NCBI GenBank assembly: GCA_963668605.1
Contig: OY764903.1
Coordinates: 1,674,001-1,738,000, forward strand
DNA: 64,000 nt
Reading direction: 5' to 3'
Origin: G963668605 sp963668605
GTDB lineage: Bacteria > Acidobacteriota > Terriglobia > Bryobacterales > Bryobacteraceae
Below the pieces are notes generated by a model. The model was given only the letters and a program-made list of their open reading frames with translations, searched no databases and was not told where the DNA came from. Shown one piece after another: positions 41,853 to 50,478 of this stretch (its first letter is position 1; each line of letters begins with the position of its first letter). Position numbers and translations under genes: made by a program.

Positions 41853-44547
41853 CTTCGACGGCGTGTCCGAACGCCGGGCCCGCGTAGGGGTTCACCCGCA
41901 GCACATTTGTGTGATTCAGCAGATTGAACGACTCCAGCCCGAATTGCAGTAGCGAACGACTCTCGTGGAAGCGGATCGTCTTCATCACGCGCAGATCGAC
42001 TGACACGTTCGCAGGCGATGACGCCGTATTGCGGGCCAATCCCGCCGGGCGCGCGCTGATCGGATACGCGCCTGTTCGCAGCACATCCGTGGTTTCAAGC
42101 ACATTTACCGGACGCCTACTGCCAGTCGTGAAGACCGGGGCAATAGTAATATCCGTCAATCCTTCACGCAGCCAGGACGGACAGCGCCTGATTTCCTCAG
42201 CCGGCAGGTTGAAAACTCCGCTAAACGCGAAGCGTTGGCGCTGGTCCTGACGAGACAATCCCCAGTCCTTACGAATGTCGCGCGGATCCAGCGGCTGCTC
42301 GTCATAGTCCGAACTGTCATCATGGGTGATTCCAGCGTTGTAAGTCACTAAGTAACTGATATCCTTGCTTAGCTTGCGATTCAGGGACACGGAAACTCCG
42401 CTGTAAGTCGACTTCGCCGTCTGTTCTAGCTCGTATTGCGGAGGCAACGTAACGGAGATATTACGAATGCGCGGAAGATGCAAGGCGAGCAGTTGAGTGT
42501 ATTCGACTGCGAGCGTTGTATGCGAATCGATGCGGCGCTCCAGGCCGCCGATCAGCTTGCGGCTGTACGTGGATGGGAAATCCCCGAAGGCCCGGTAACT
42601 TGAAGTGGGGACATTGGGCAGCGGCAACGCGAGAGAACCGCCCATACTCGCCTGGAACGCCGCAATGGCCGAGGGTCCCGCGAAGTATTGCTCGAATGCG
42701 TTCCGTCCGTCCTTCTGGATGGCCTCATTCAGATATGCGAGCGGATAGCGATCGAAGAATAAGCCCGCCCCGGCGCGAAAGACCCACGCGGAGTTCACGC
42801 TGGGGTGCCAGGCGACTCCGAAGCGCGGCGCGAAATTACGGTTGGCCGGCGGAATCATACTGGGCATCCACTGGCGGTCATAACGCATCCCGATTTCAAA
42901 CGTGAGTCCGCTGATTGGCTGCCAGCGGTCCTGAATCCAAAGCCCGAGCGGCACCGTACGCATCGCCGTCTGCGGATTTCCGAAAGCCTGGATATAGACG
43001 TCGGGCCGGGCCTGTGTAAAGTCTGCCAGGGTGGGAAAAATGTAGATGCCGTGAAAGCGATTGGCGAACCGTGAGTCGAGTTGGATCGCGTGAATGCTGG
43101 CGCCCGCGCTGACCAGATGGCGGGAACGCACCAACTGCACGCTATCGACAACTTCACCGTGCGTTTCCGTCCGCGAGCCGTCGAGCCGGTAGGCCTCGCC
43201 GAAGGTCAGCACACCCGGGATTTCATACATCGGCCCGGCACCATTAGGAGTCAGGCTTGCCTTGCGCCGCCCGACTTGAATGCGGACGTCATTCAGCAGA
43301 TTCGGTCCAGGTACCGCCGTCCAGCCTGCGACGAAAACATCATCGCGCGTCAGGCTGCTGCCGCGCGCCGATCGATCACTGAAGTTGTCGACCCCCGAAA
43401 CGTCGTGGTCGACCCTGCCCTGGGAGAAAGCATAGCGAGCCGTGAAGGTGTGCGCGGCGCTGAGCATGTGATCGAATTTGAAGAAAGATTCCGTGTCCTC
43501 TTCGCCGCTCGCAAACAGCCCGCGTGATACCGTGCGCTGACCCGCGCGGCTGAATGCGGGTAGTGCCAGGGTTGCATTAATCACTGGCAGAACAGAACTG
43601 GGGACATCTGGGAATTCTTCCGTGGATTCGATGGTCCGCTCGAATAGCGCTGCGATGAACGTGCAATCTCGGCGCAACGGTCCATATGCCGAGACGCCTG
43701 GCTGATAGCGTCGAAAGCGATTTTTGCGGCCGTCCGTCACTTCGGGGTTACGCGCATTAGCGATTTCGTTTTGCGTGAAGAAAGTGAAATCACCGTGCCA
43801 GAGATTTTCGCCGGAGCGCGTGACTACGTTCACGATGCCGCCCGCCGCACCTCCGAATTCAGCGCCCATTGTGCTGCCGGAGACACGAAACTCCTGCACC
43901 ATCTCAATCCCCAGCGCCACCCGGTTGCCTCCGGTCGTCTCATCGCGATTATCGACGCCATCGATCGAAATACTGTTGTTCCGGCCGCGCATTCCGGCAA
44001 AGACAAAACCGCTGTCATTCGCGACATTCCGCGTGCCGGCGGTGGAGCGGCTGGTGTTCGCTCCCGCCGAGGCGGCCACGGCGGGAGCCGCCAGAACAAA
44101 GTTTAGATAATTGCGATTCTGTGCGGGCGCCTCTTCCACACGCTCGCCCCCGAGCGCCACACTCGCGGTACTGACAGCACTCTGTAATGTGTCTGCCGTC
44201 GCGCTCACATCGACTTGCTGCTTCACCACGGCCAGCGAAAGCGCGACGTTTTGCGTGCTGACTTGCCCGATGGAAACTGGAACTCCCCGTTGGATTCCAC
44301 TGCTGAATCCCGCGCTATCGAATGTGAGCGTGTACTCGCCGATCGGTAGTCCGGTGAGCAGGAATCGTCCGAAGGCGTCCGTGTTGACGGAACGGACATT
44401 TCCTGCCGCCTCATGTTTCGCTGTGACACGCACGTCCGCGAGCGCGGTGCCACTCACATCCACCACGCTTCCCTGAATCGAACCTGTCCTTGAGGATTGG
44501 GCAAACAGCGAATGTAGAAACAACAGTCCAACCCGGAGAGTTCTCAC
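41806..44547 (-). CDS. TonB-dependent receptor, Oar-like
   Basis: About 914 residues. An ATG is lacking near the natural start; GTG 44547 is chosen because a signal-like stretch follows (RTLRVGLLFLHSLFAQSS). The ribosome-binding site is poor, so the start is tentative. Carboxypeptidase-regulatory domain (SIQGSVVDVSGTALADVRVT), plug (QNRNYLNFVLAAPAV; DSGFVFAGMRGRNNSISIDG) and barrel follow, ending in an aromatic VQLMMQFEY. Imports a large unknown substrate. It is upstream of nothing obvious on its strand, and the 3' end overlaps the kinase gene. Confidence 0.88.
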   Translation of the reverse strand: MRTLRVGLLFLHSLFAQSSRTGSIQGSVVDVSGTALADVRVTAKHEAAGNVRSVNTDAFGRFLLTGLPIGEYTLTFDSAGFSSGIQRGVPVSIGQVSTQNVALSLAVVKQQVDVSATADTLQSAVSTASVALGGERVEEAPAQNRNYLNFVLAAPAVAASAGANTSRSTAGTRNVANDSGFVFAGMRGRNNSISIDGVDNRDETTGGNRVALGIEMVQEFRVSGSTMGAEFGGAAGGIVNVVTRSGENLWHGDFTFFTQNEIANARNPEVTDGRKNRFRRYQPGVSAYGPLRRDCTFIAALFERTIESTEEFPDVPSSVLPVINATLALPAFSRAGQRTVSRGLFASGEEDTESFFKFDHMLSAAHTFTARYAFSQGRVDHDVSGVDNFSDRSARGSSLTRDDVFVAGWTAVPGPNLLNDVRIQVGRRKASLTPNGAGPMYEIPGVLTFGEAYRLDGSRTETHGEVVDSVQLVRSRHLVSAGASIHAIQLDSRFANRFHGIYIFPTLADFTQARPDVYIQAFGNPQTAMRTVPLGLWIQDRWQPISGLTFEIGMRYDRQWMPSMIPPANRNFAPRFGVAWHPSVNSAWVFRAGAGLFFDRYPLAYLNEAIQKDGRNAFEQYFAGPSAIAAFQASMGGSLALPLPNVPTSSYRAFGDFPSTYSRKLIGGLERRIDSHTTLAVEYTQLLALHLPRIRNISVTLPPQYELEQTAKSTYSGVSVSLNRKLSKDISYLVTYNAGITHDDSSDYDEQPLDPRDIRKDWGLSRQDQRQRFAFSGVFNLPAEEIRRCPSWLREGLTDITIAPVFTTGSRRPVNVLETTDVLRTGAYPISARPAGLARNTASSPANVSVDLRVMKTIRFHESRSLLQFGLESFNLLNHTNVLRVNPYAGPAFGHAVEVNTPRQVQLMMQFEY

Positions 44548-44692
44548 GATAGTAAGGTTAGCGCGTCTGGAGTTGAGTTGCAGTTTTCGATTATGACGAT
44601 ACACGTAGTCTGTTCTCTTCAATCGTTGTGGCTTCTTTTCACAAGACAGCCTCGAGATCTGGACGGCGACGGGCGGGATTACGTTGCCTGGT

Positions 44693-47047
44693 TTAAAGAT
44701 CCGGACGGAGGTCCGCTGAGGATTTCGCAGGACGTAAACATACCAGCAGGAACAGCCAGGCGCACAGGCTGATCGCGCCGCCGTACCAAACGATTCGCGG
44801 CGAGAACTCCATCGTGATGCGATGGTGTCCAGCAGGCACGGGCAAGCCACGAAACGCGGCATTGGTCAGCAGCAGTTCCTGCGCGTGCCCATCGACTTTA
44901 CAGCGCCATCCCGGATAGTATGTTTCGGAGGTCACCAGGAAAGCCGGACCGGTGCTGTCTGTCTCCAGCATGAGATCCTGGTTTCCGTAGTGCACGACAC
45001 TGACCTTACCCGTGGCGGTTCCAAACGTACGTAAGCCGGATGAGCCTTCGACTATTGCCGTACGTGCGGGATCGAAATCTGCGCTGCGCATGGCGGCGAT
45101 CGAGTCATCCAAATTGCGTGAACCGCGCATCTCGTTCACCAGAAAAAACCGCGGCAGCACCTTTGAGTTTTCATACACTTCGCCGAACGACAGAATTTCG
45201 CGGCGGGCAAACTGCGTCGACCGAACAGGAATTTCCGCGGTGGCAAGCAGGAACCTGACGTTTAATAGATTCACGAGCGGCGACTCTGGCGCGGACACCT
45301 TGTAGTAGCGCTCCCAGTAATCGCCTTCGGCAAAACACAAGCGCAGCTTCAAAACTCGCAGGAGCGCCAGCGGATCATCGCCAGTTGCTGTCGGAACCTC
45401 AAGGTTGGGCGCTCTGCCCGCCCAAGCCTGCGAGCCATCGAATACGTCGATCCGCGAGGGAACCTTTGTCTCATTCACGAGACGCCGCATTTCGCTCATC
45501 GCCAGCCGTGAGCCTTCAAAGTGCTCGTACGTGATCCCCGGACTGTCTCCTGTATTCATGTAACGATTGGATCCGGCGACCGTCAGATCCACCACCGCAA
45601 GCACAACCAACGCAACTGAAAACCATCGGTTGCGGGGCGCGACGACCTGTTCCGCGCCAAATGCGGCCAGCACCGAAATCCCGAGTACAAATGCCGCCAT
45701 CGCGAACTCTAAGTACAAGCCGCCCCTGATGAACTGCGGTACTAGCGGGAACATCGCCCTGCCGACCGGCGTCGAATTCCCAAGCATCCAAAGAGTGCAG
45801 AGCAAGGTGAGCAAGGCGAATGCCGTTCGCTCTTTATGCCTCGACCGGAAAATGGCAAAGACGCTGAGCACTAGTCCAGGGATTCCGCAGTACAGATACA
45901 TAAAGGTGATGTGCCATGGCTGCAAATACTTGGCCGGATCGAAGATGTGATAGTAGTTGGGCGCCACCATCGAGACCAGCGCCTGCAAAGGAACTCCTGC
46001 GCCATTTGCCCACGCGCCACGCAGTGCGGCGAGGCTGAGTCGTGCGAGTTCCATCGACGGCAGCAGCAGAACCGCAGATAACAACAGCGCCCAAACGCTG
46101 GCCATGACGATACTCGCAAGCAGCTTGAGCGGGGCTCTCCGTACCAGGATCAGCGCGACAGCCAACAGAAACGAGGAGCCAAACACAACGGCTGTAATTG
46201 CCGGAAAACCTGCCAAAAACGAAAGCGCGAATGCCACTGCGAGCAGGGCCAGCGAGCGCCACTCAAACCGGTCGCGGAGCATCACAACGGCAAGCCATGC
46301 CAGCGGTAACCAGGCCGCTCCGCAGATTGCGCCTAAGTGTTGGGCCTGTGACGCAAAGAATCCGCCGAGTTGAAAAATGCTGGCTCCAAAGAGTGCTGAG
46401 CCGCGGCTGAGCCTAAGTCGCCGTAGCAACAAATAAGTGAAAGCGCCGCCGAGAAACACATGAATCGCCACCTGCCATTCGAGCAGGCGAAAAACATTGT
46501 GTACGACGCGGTTCAGGCTTCCCAGCAGAAACACAGGCCACGCAGGTGGATAGAAAAGCTGTGCCTGCAGATTCGCATAAATCGGCACCCCGCAGTAACT
46601 GTACGGATCCCACAACGGAAATTCACCATTTCGCAATGATTTCGCAATGAAGCTCGCAATCGGAAGGTGATATCCCTCCAGGTCGAACGGGATTTTGACT
46701 GTACTGGAAAACAGAGGCCCGCGGAAGAAGATCAGAACCTCGCCGAAGAGTGCCGTGCCGGGAAGAGCCGATAGAGGGATAGCGCACAAGCGGCCCCACA
46801 AGTAAGCAGGCGCTGCCTTCACGTGGCTGATCCAGTTTGGGAAAGCTCTATTCCCCAGTGCGGCAAGTGCAACGAAGGCAAGCGCGATGGCCCAACCGGG
46901 CACCGGATGACTGACAGAGAGGAACCTCCGGACTCCGTCTAACGCGAACAGGAACGCTACCACGGCGATAAGAGCAAGCAATCGTGTAAATAATCTCAGA
47001 ATGTTTATCCTGCCGTTAATCAGTGAACAAACTCTGAAAACGTGCAA
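44693..47047 (-). CDS. YfhO family membrane protein (putative glycosyltransferase)
   Basis: About 784 residues with more than ten hydrophobic segments. The first part carries the characteristic luminal loop EGYHLPIASFIAKSLRNGEF then PLWDPYSYCGVPIYANLQAQ, which holds the Asp/Tyr pattern of GT-C-like YfhO proteins. The C-terminal soluble domain ends with GHHRITMEFSPRIVWYGGAI. In Firmicutes YfhO adds sugars to lipoteichoic acid; here the acceptor is unknown. The start is uncertain: the listed TTG at 47047 has no clear ribosome-binding site. Confidence 0.85.
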   Translation of the reverse strand: MHVFRVCSLINGRINILRLFTRLLALIAVVAFLFALDGVRRFLSVSHPVPGWAIALAFVALAALGNRAFPNWISHVKAAPAYLWGRLCAIPLSALPGTALFGEVLIFFRGPLFSSTVKIPFDLEGYHLPIASFIAKSLRNGEFPLWDPYSYCGVPIYANLQAQLFYPPAWPVFLLGSLNRVVHNVFRLLEWQVAIHVFLGGAFTYLLLRRLRLSRGSALFGASIFQLGGFFASQAQHLGAICGAAWLPLAWLAVVMLRDRFEWRSLALLAVAFALSFLAGFPAITAVVFGSSFLLAVALILVRRAPLKLLASIVMASVWALLLSAVLLLPSMELARLSLAALRGAWANGAGVPLQALVSMVAPNYYHIFDPAKYLQPWHITFMYLYCGIPGLVLSVFAIFRSRHKERTAFALLTLLCTLWMLGNSTPVGRAMFPLVPQFIRGGLYLEFAMAAFVLGISVLAAFGAEQVVAPRNRWFSVALVVLAVVDLTVAGSNRYMNTGDSPGITYEHFEGSRLAMSEMRRLVNETKVPSRIDVFDGSQAWAGRAPNLEVPTATGDDPLALLRVLKLRLCFAEGDYWERYYKVSAPESPLVNLLNVRFLLATAEIPVRSTQFARREILSFGEVYENSKVLPRFFLVNEMRGSRNLDDSIAAMRSADFDPARTAIVEGSSGLRTFGTATGKVSVVHYGNQDLMLETDSTGPAFLVTSETYYPGWRCKVDGHAQELLLTNAAFRGLPVPAGHHRITMEFSPRIVWYGGAISLCAWLFLLVCLRPAKSSADLRPDL

Positions 47048-47199
47048 ACGACATAATACCGTGCGGTCTCATAATTAGGCAAACGTGCGGATGTTCGCGG
47101 TATTCCCGCTCTCTTTGCCTGTTGATTCCGAGTCAATGGGCACGAGAGAAACCGGTGCTGCCATAGATGTCCGTTGCTCTTCCGTCGGAATTCCGGATG

Positions 47200-47670
47200 C
47201 AATGGTTCTCCGGAACTCAGAGTACGAGGCGATCTACTCGGGGAAGTGGCGTGTGCCGCGGACGCACTGCGAGTGCCGCTACTGATTTCTCACCCGCAGG
47301 AAATCCCGCAACGGCGTTCAGAGAAAGTGCGCCTCGTGAGCGGCGTCGATATCGTACCGACACTGTGCGACTACGCCGGAATCAAGCAGGCTCCTTAATA
47401 CGGGGCCGCAGGCAAGCGATAATTTCATCGTCACCGAGATCCCGGTCAACGTCGGCCGCGTGTTGCGCACGGAGCGGTACAAGTACGTCACGTATGCCGA
47501 TGATCCCATCGAGCAACTCTACGATATGCAAAGTGCTCCGGGAGAGACGCGGAACCTGCCTCAGTCCCACGGCCTGGCGCTGAGCACCCACAAGAAACTG
47601 CTTCGTGAGTGGGCGTCGCTCAAGCGGCGAGGATTGCGGATTTCAGAGGATCCAATCCAACGACCTGCCA
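47200..47670 (+). pseudogene. Degenerate sulfatase gene (internal deletion and frameshifts)
   Basis: Three sulfatase-like pieces lie in successive frames: EYEAIYSGKWRVPR (about 47214-47255), RVPLLISHPQEIP onward through GVDIVPTLCDYAG to a stop near 47395, then FIVTEIPVNVGRVLRTERYK and QLYDMQSAPGETRNL from about 47421. The order fits the C-terminal half of an S1 sulfatase, but the catalytic N-terminus with CxPSR is absent and two frame changes are needed. The gene is dead. Confidence 0.7.
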
Positions 47671-47826
47671 GCGCGCAGAGACGGCTCAGGACGAATCCGC
47701 ACTCGCAACATCGCGGCGGTGGTTTCCAGCATCCTGATCACGATTACGTTCGAAGCGGCCTAACTGCGCTTGGGAAAATTCGCGCCCATGTCCCCACCTC
47801 CAAATTCGTTAGTGGAACGTATCCCG

Positions 47827-47855
47827 TTGATATATGATAACGAGCGTGATAGTAT
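47827..47855 (+). promoter_or_regulatory. Putative sigma-70-like promoter of the following receptor gene
   Basis: TTGATA (47827-47832) and TAGTAT (47850-47855) are separated by 17 bp, 5/6 and 4/6 matches to consensus. A start near 47862 would place a short leader before ATG 47892. Confidence 0.4.
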
Positions 47856-47891
47856 TACGATTTTATGAATCGTGCTACCAGGACGAAAACC

Positions 47892-50207
47892 ATGCGAACG
47901 CAGTTTCCAACTCGTGTCAGGAATGCTCTGACGCTTACCTGCCAACTTGCGGTGCTGGCATTTGCAGCCTCGCCCGTTCCATGCGCAGGTGAAGTTGTTG
48001 GCCGGGTGCTTGACCCGCAGGGTCGCAGTGTCGCCGGGGCTACTGTCCGGTTGCATGCCGGAACATCCGATGCCGCCATCGTCATCACGGACGAGGGAGG
48101 CCGATTCCACATCGGTTCCATTTCATCCGGCCCGTACCGGCTGACAGCGGAAGCGCCCGGATTTCAAAGCAGCACTCAGGATGTCACGATCAAAGCTGGC
48201 GGCGTCGAACAATTGAGCGTTACGCTCCCCGGAATCGTGGGACAGCACCAAAGCGTCGTTATAACGGCCAAGGCCGTCGAGCCGGCTGTGGACCTCCGCA
48301 ACGCCGAAGTTTTCAACCGGACCCTGTTCACTCGTGACGATCAGGTGATGCAACAACTGAACGCTGGAATTGATGCGGGGCAACACGAAGGCGGCGGCAA
48401 ATCCGTCGAAATCCGGCGATTTGGCTTCAATCTCGACCACGGTGGCACAAATGGCGGTCTCAAGGTGCTCGTGGATGACGTGCAGCAAAATCAGGGTACG
48501 CAGGGCCACGGACAAGGCTACCTTGGAGCGCTCAAAGCTCTCAGCCCGGAACTGATTCAAGATGTCACGGTGATTAACGGCCCGTTCAGCGCAGAGTACG
48601 GGGATTTCAGCGGCCTTGGTGTAGTCCACATCCGCCAGCGAGAATCGCTACCGGATCAGCTCACCTTGCGGCTGCAGGGCGGGAACTTCGATACGAGCCG
48701 GGCGTTCCTTGCGTATAGTCCCGATGTCGAACACGTTGACGCTTACGTGGCCTACGAAGGCTCGTACACGGATGGGCCGTTCCAGAATCCGGGCCGCTAT
48801 CGCCGGGACAACATCAATGCCAACTACACCAAGTCGCTCAGTACGCGCGAAAAACTCGGCGGACGATTTCTTTTCGGGCGCAACAATTTCTATTCCAGCG
48901 GGCAAATTCCTCTTGACCTCGTGAGCGAAGGCTTGCTCGATCGGTTCGGATTCATTGACCCGACCCACGGAGGCCGGGTCAAGCTCGGTACAACGTCGGT
49001 CTACTACAGCAAACTGAGAACAAACGGCGATACGTTTAAGGCTGACGGATTCCTCTCACGGTCACTTCTTGACCTGTATTCGAACTTCACAATGTACCTG
49101 AACGACCCGGTAAACGGGGATGCTTTTCAGCAACACGATTCACGCTTGCAGCAGGGATTGAACGCTCAGTACACGCACCCGCACCGCTTCGGGTCCGTAG
49201 CTGCGGTCTTGGTGGTGGGGTCAAACTTTCACGACAGTGAGATCAACGTCGGGCTTTATCCTCGTCAGGGCCGCGTTCCAACTGGTGTCACAACAAGAGC
49301 CAATGCTCACGTCACCAACGGTGCGGGATATGCACAAGAGAATCTGAGCCTTTTGCGTGGACGGCTATTGCTTGGCGGTGGGATTCGCTTTGATGAATTC
49401 CGATTCGATGTTGCCGATAAGGTCAGTCCTGACGAAGGTGGTGTCCAAGCGGCGGAGCGCTGGCAAGGAAAGGGCAGCGTTGCTTTCACACCATCACGCC
49501 GCTTGCCGCTCACGATGACGGCAAACTACGGAAGGGGCATCAACAGTATTGACGCTCGTGGCGTTGTTCAGCGGCCCGATCAACCACGACTCGCAACCAC
49601 CGATTTCTATCAGCTCGGCACTTCATCGAACTTCGGGCGATTTGGAATTAGCACCGACGTTTTTCTGATTGACCACTCCAACGAACAGGTCTACGTCCCT
49701 GACGATGGCAGTTTCGAGTTCAAGGGGCCGAGCCGTGCGTATGGATATGAAGCCAAGGCATCGGTTGCTATCACACGGCGGCTCTCGCTCAATAGCGGCC
49801 TCACAAAGATCGGGAATGCATTCTTCAAGGGCGGCGATCACCGGGTTTATGTTGACAGCGCTCCCCATTTTGTCGCAAATGCGGCTCTGACCCTAGCCGG
49901 ATGGCACGGATGGAGTGGTTCGTTCCGAATGAGAACGATCAACCACTACCGGCTAGACGGCGACAATCCTTCGATTGTTGCTTCCGGGCATACCGTGTTT
50001 GATTTGGGTGTCGCAAAACAGGTGCGTCATGGTATTGAACTCAACCTGAGCTTTGACAATCTGACAAACCGGGACTATTACGAGACGCAGAACTACTTCG
50101 AGTCCCGTGTGGCGCCGATGGCTCCCATCGTGGCGAGAATCCACGGCACGCCCGGCTATCCCGTCACCGTCGTGGTCGGAATGACGTTCCGCATTGGTGG
50201 AAAGTGA
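47892..50207 (+). CDS. TonB-dependent receptor (compact, 771 aa)
   Basis: ATG 47892 is chosen (AGGA 8 nt upstream) over ATG 47865, which has none. A signal peptide (about 8-30, ALTLTCQLAVLAFAASPVPC) is followed by a carboxypeptidase-regulatory domain (GEVVGRVLDPQGRSVAGATV), plug (GLKVLVDDVQQNQGTQGHGQ; INGPFSAEYGDFSGLGVVHI) and barrel with the C-terminal strand TVVVGMTFRIGGK. It is about 150-330 aa shorter than the other receptors here, and its plug motif is closer to classical siderophore/cobalamin-type receptors. The region in front contains a dead sulfatase, so the substrate may differ from the glycan receptors. Confidence 0.9.
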   Translation: MRTQFPTRVRNALTLTCQLAVLAFAASPVPCAGEVVGRVLDPQGRSVAGATVRLHAGTSDAAIVITDEGGRFHIGSISSGPYRLTAEAPGFQSSTQDVTIKAGGVEQLSVTLPGIVGQHQSVVITAKAVEPAVDLRNAEVFNRTLFTRDDQVMQQLNAGIDAGQHEGGGKSVEIRRFGFNLDHGGTNGGLKVLVDDVQQNQGTQGHGQGYLGALKALSPELIQDVTVINGPFSAEYGDFSGLGVVHIRQRESLPDQLTLRLQGGNFDTSRAFLAYSPDVEHVDAYVAYEGSYTDGPFQNPGRYRRDNINANYTKSLSTREKLGGRFLFGRNNFYSSGQIPLDLVSEGLLDRFGFIDPTHGGRVKLGTTSVYYSKLRTNGDTFKADGFLSRSLLDLYSNFTMYLNDPVNGDAFQQHDSRLQQGLNAQYTHPHRFGSVAAVLVVGSNFHDSEINVGLYPRQGRVPTGVTTRANAHVTNGAGYAQENLSLLRGRLLLGGGIRFDEFRFDVADKVSPDEGGVQAAERWQGKGSVAFTPSRRLPLTMTANYGRGINSIDARGVVQRPDQPRLATTDFYQLGTSSNFGRFGISTDVFLIDHSNEQVYVPDDGSFEFKGPSRAYGYEAKASVAITRRLSLNSGLTKIGNAFFKGGDHRVYVDSAPHFVANAALTLAGWHGWSGSFRMRTINHYRLDGDNPSIVASGHTVFDLGVAKQVRHGIELNLSFDNLTNRDYYETQNYFESRVAPMAPIVARIHGTPGYPVTVVVGMTFRIGGK

Positions 50208-50226
50208 ACAGTGTCGCAATCATGCG

Positions 50227-50256
50227 AAACTGCGGATAGACGTTCTCCGCAGTTTT
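50227..50256 (+). terminator. Hairpin after receptor gene
   Basis: AAACTGCGGA (50227-50236) pairs perfectly with TCCGCAGTTT (50246-50255) across a 9-nt loop, 20 bp after the stop. The U-run is only TTTT (50253-50256), so termination strength is uncertain. Confidence 0.5.
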
Positions 50257-50478
50257 CCCCGCCGTCGTCCGCGATTCCGGTTCGATACATGCCTGAATAC
50301 CCGGAATCTCACTGATGTCGGATGTCGAACTCAGAGTCGCCGGGGCCGTCCGATGAGGATGATTCACATTTTTCCGAAAGCTGCAAAAGGGGCAGCGGTG
50401 GTTTGTCCCGCTTGAGCCACCGAAAACCGAGAATCACGACGCGAGAGCGATAATCGCAGGCTCGCCAGTGTACTACTT

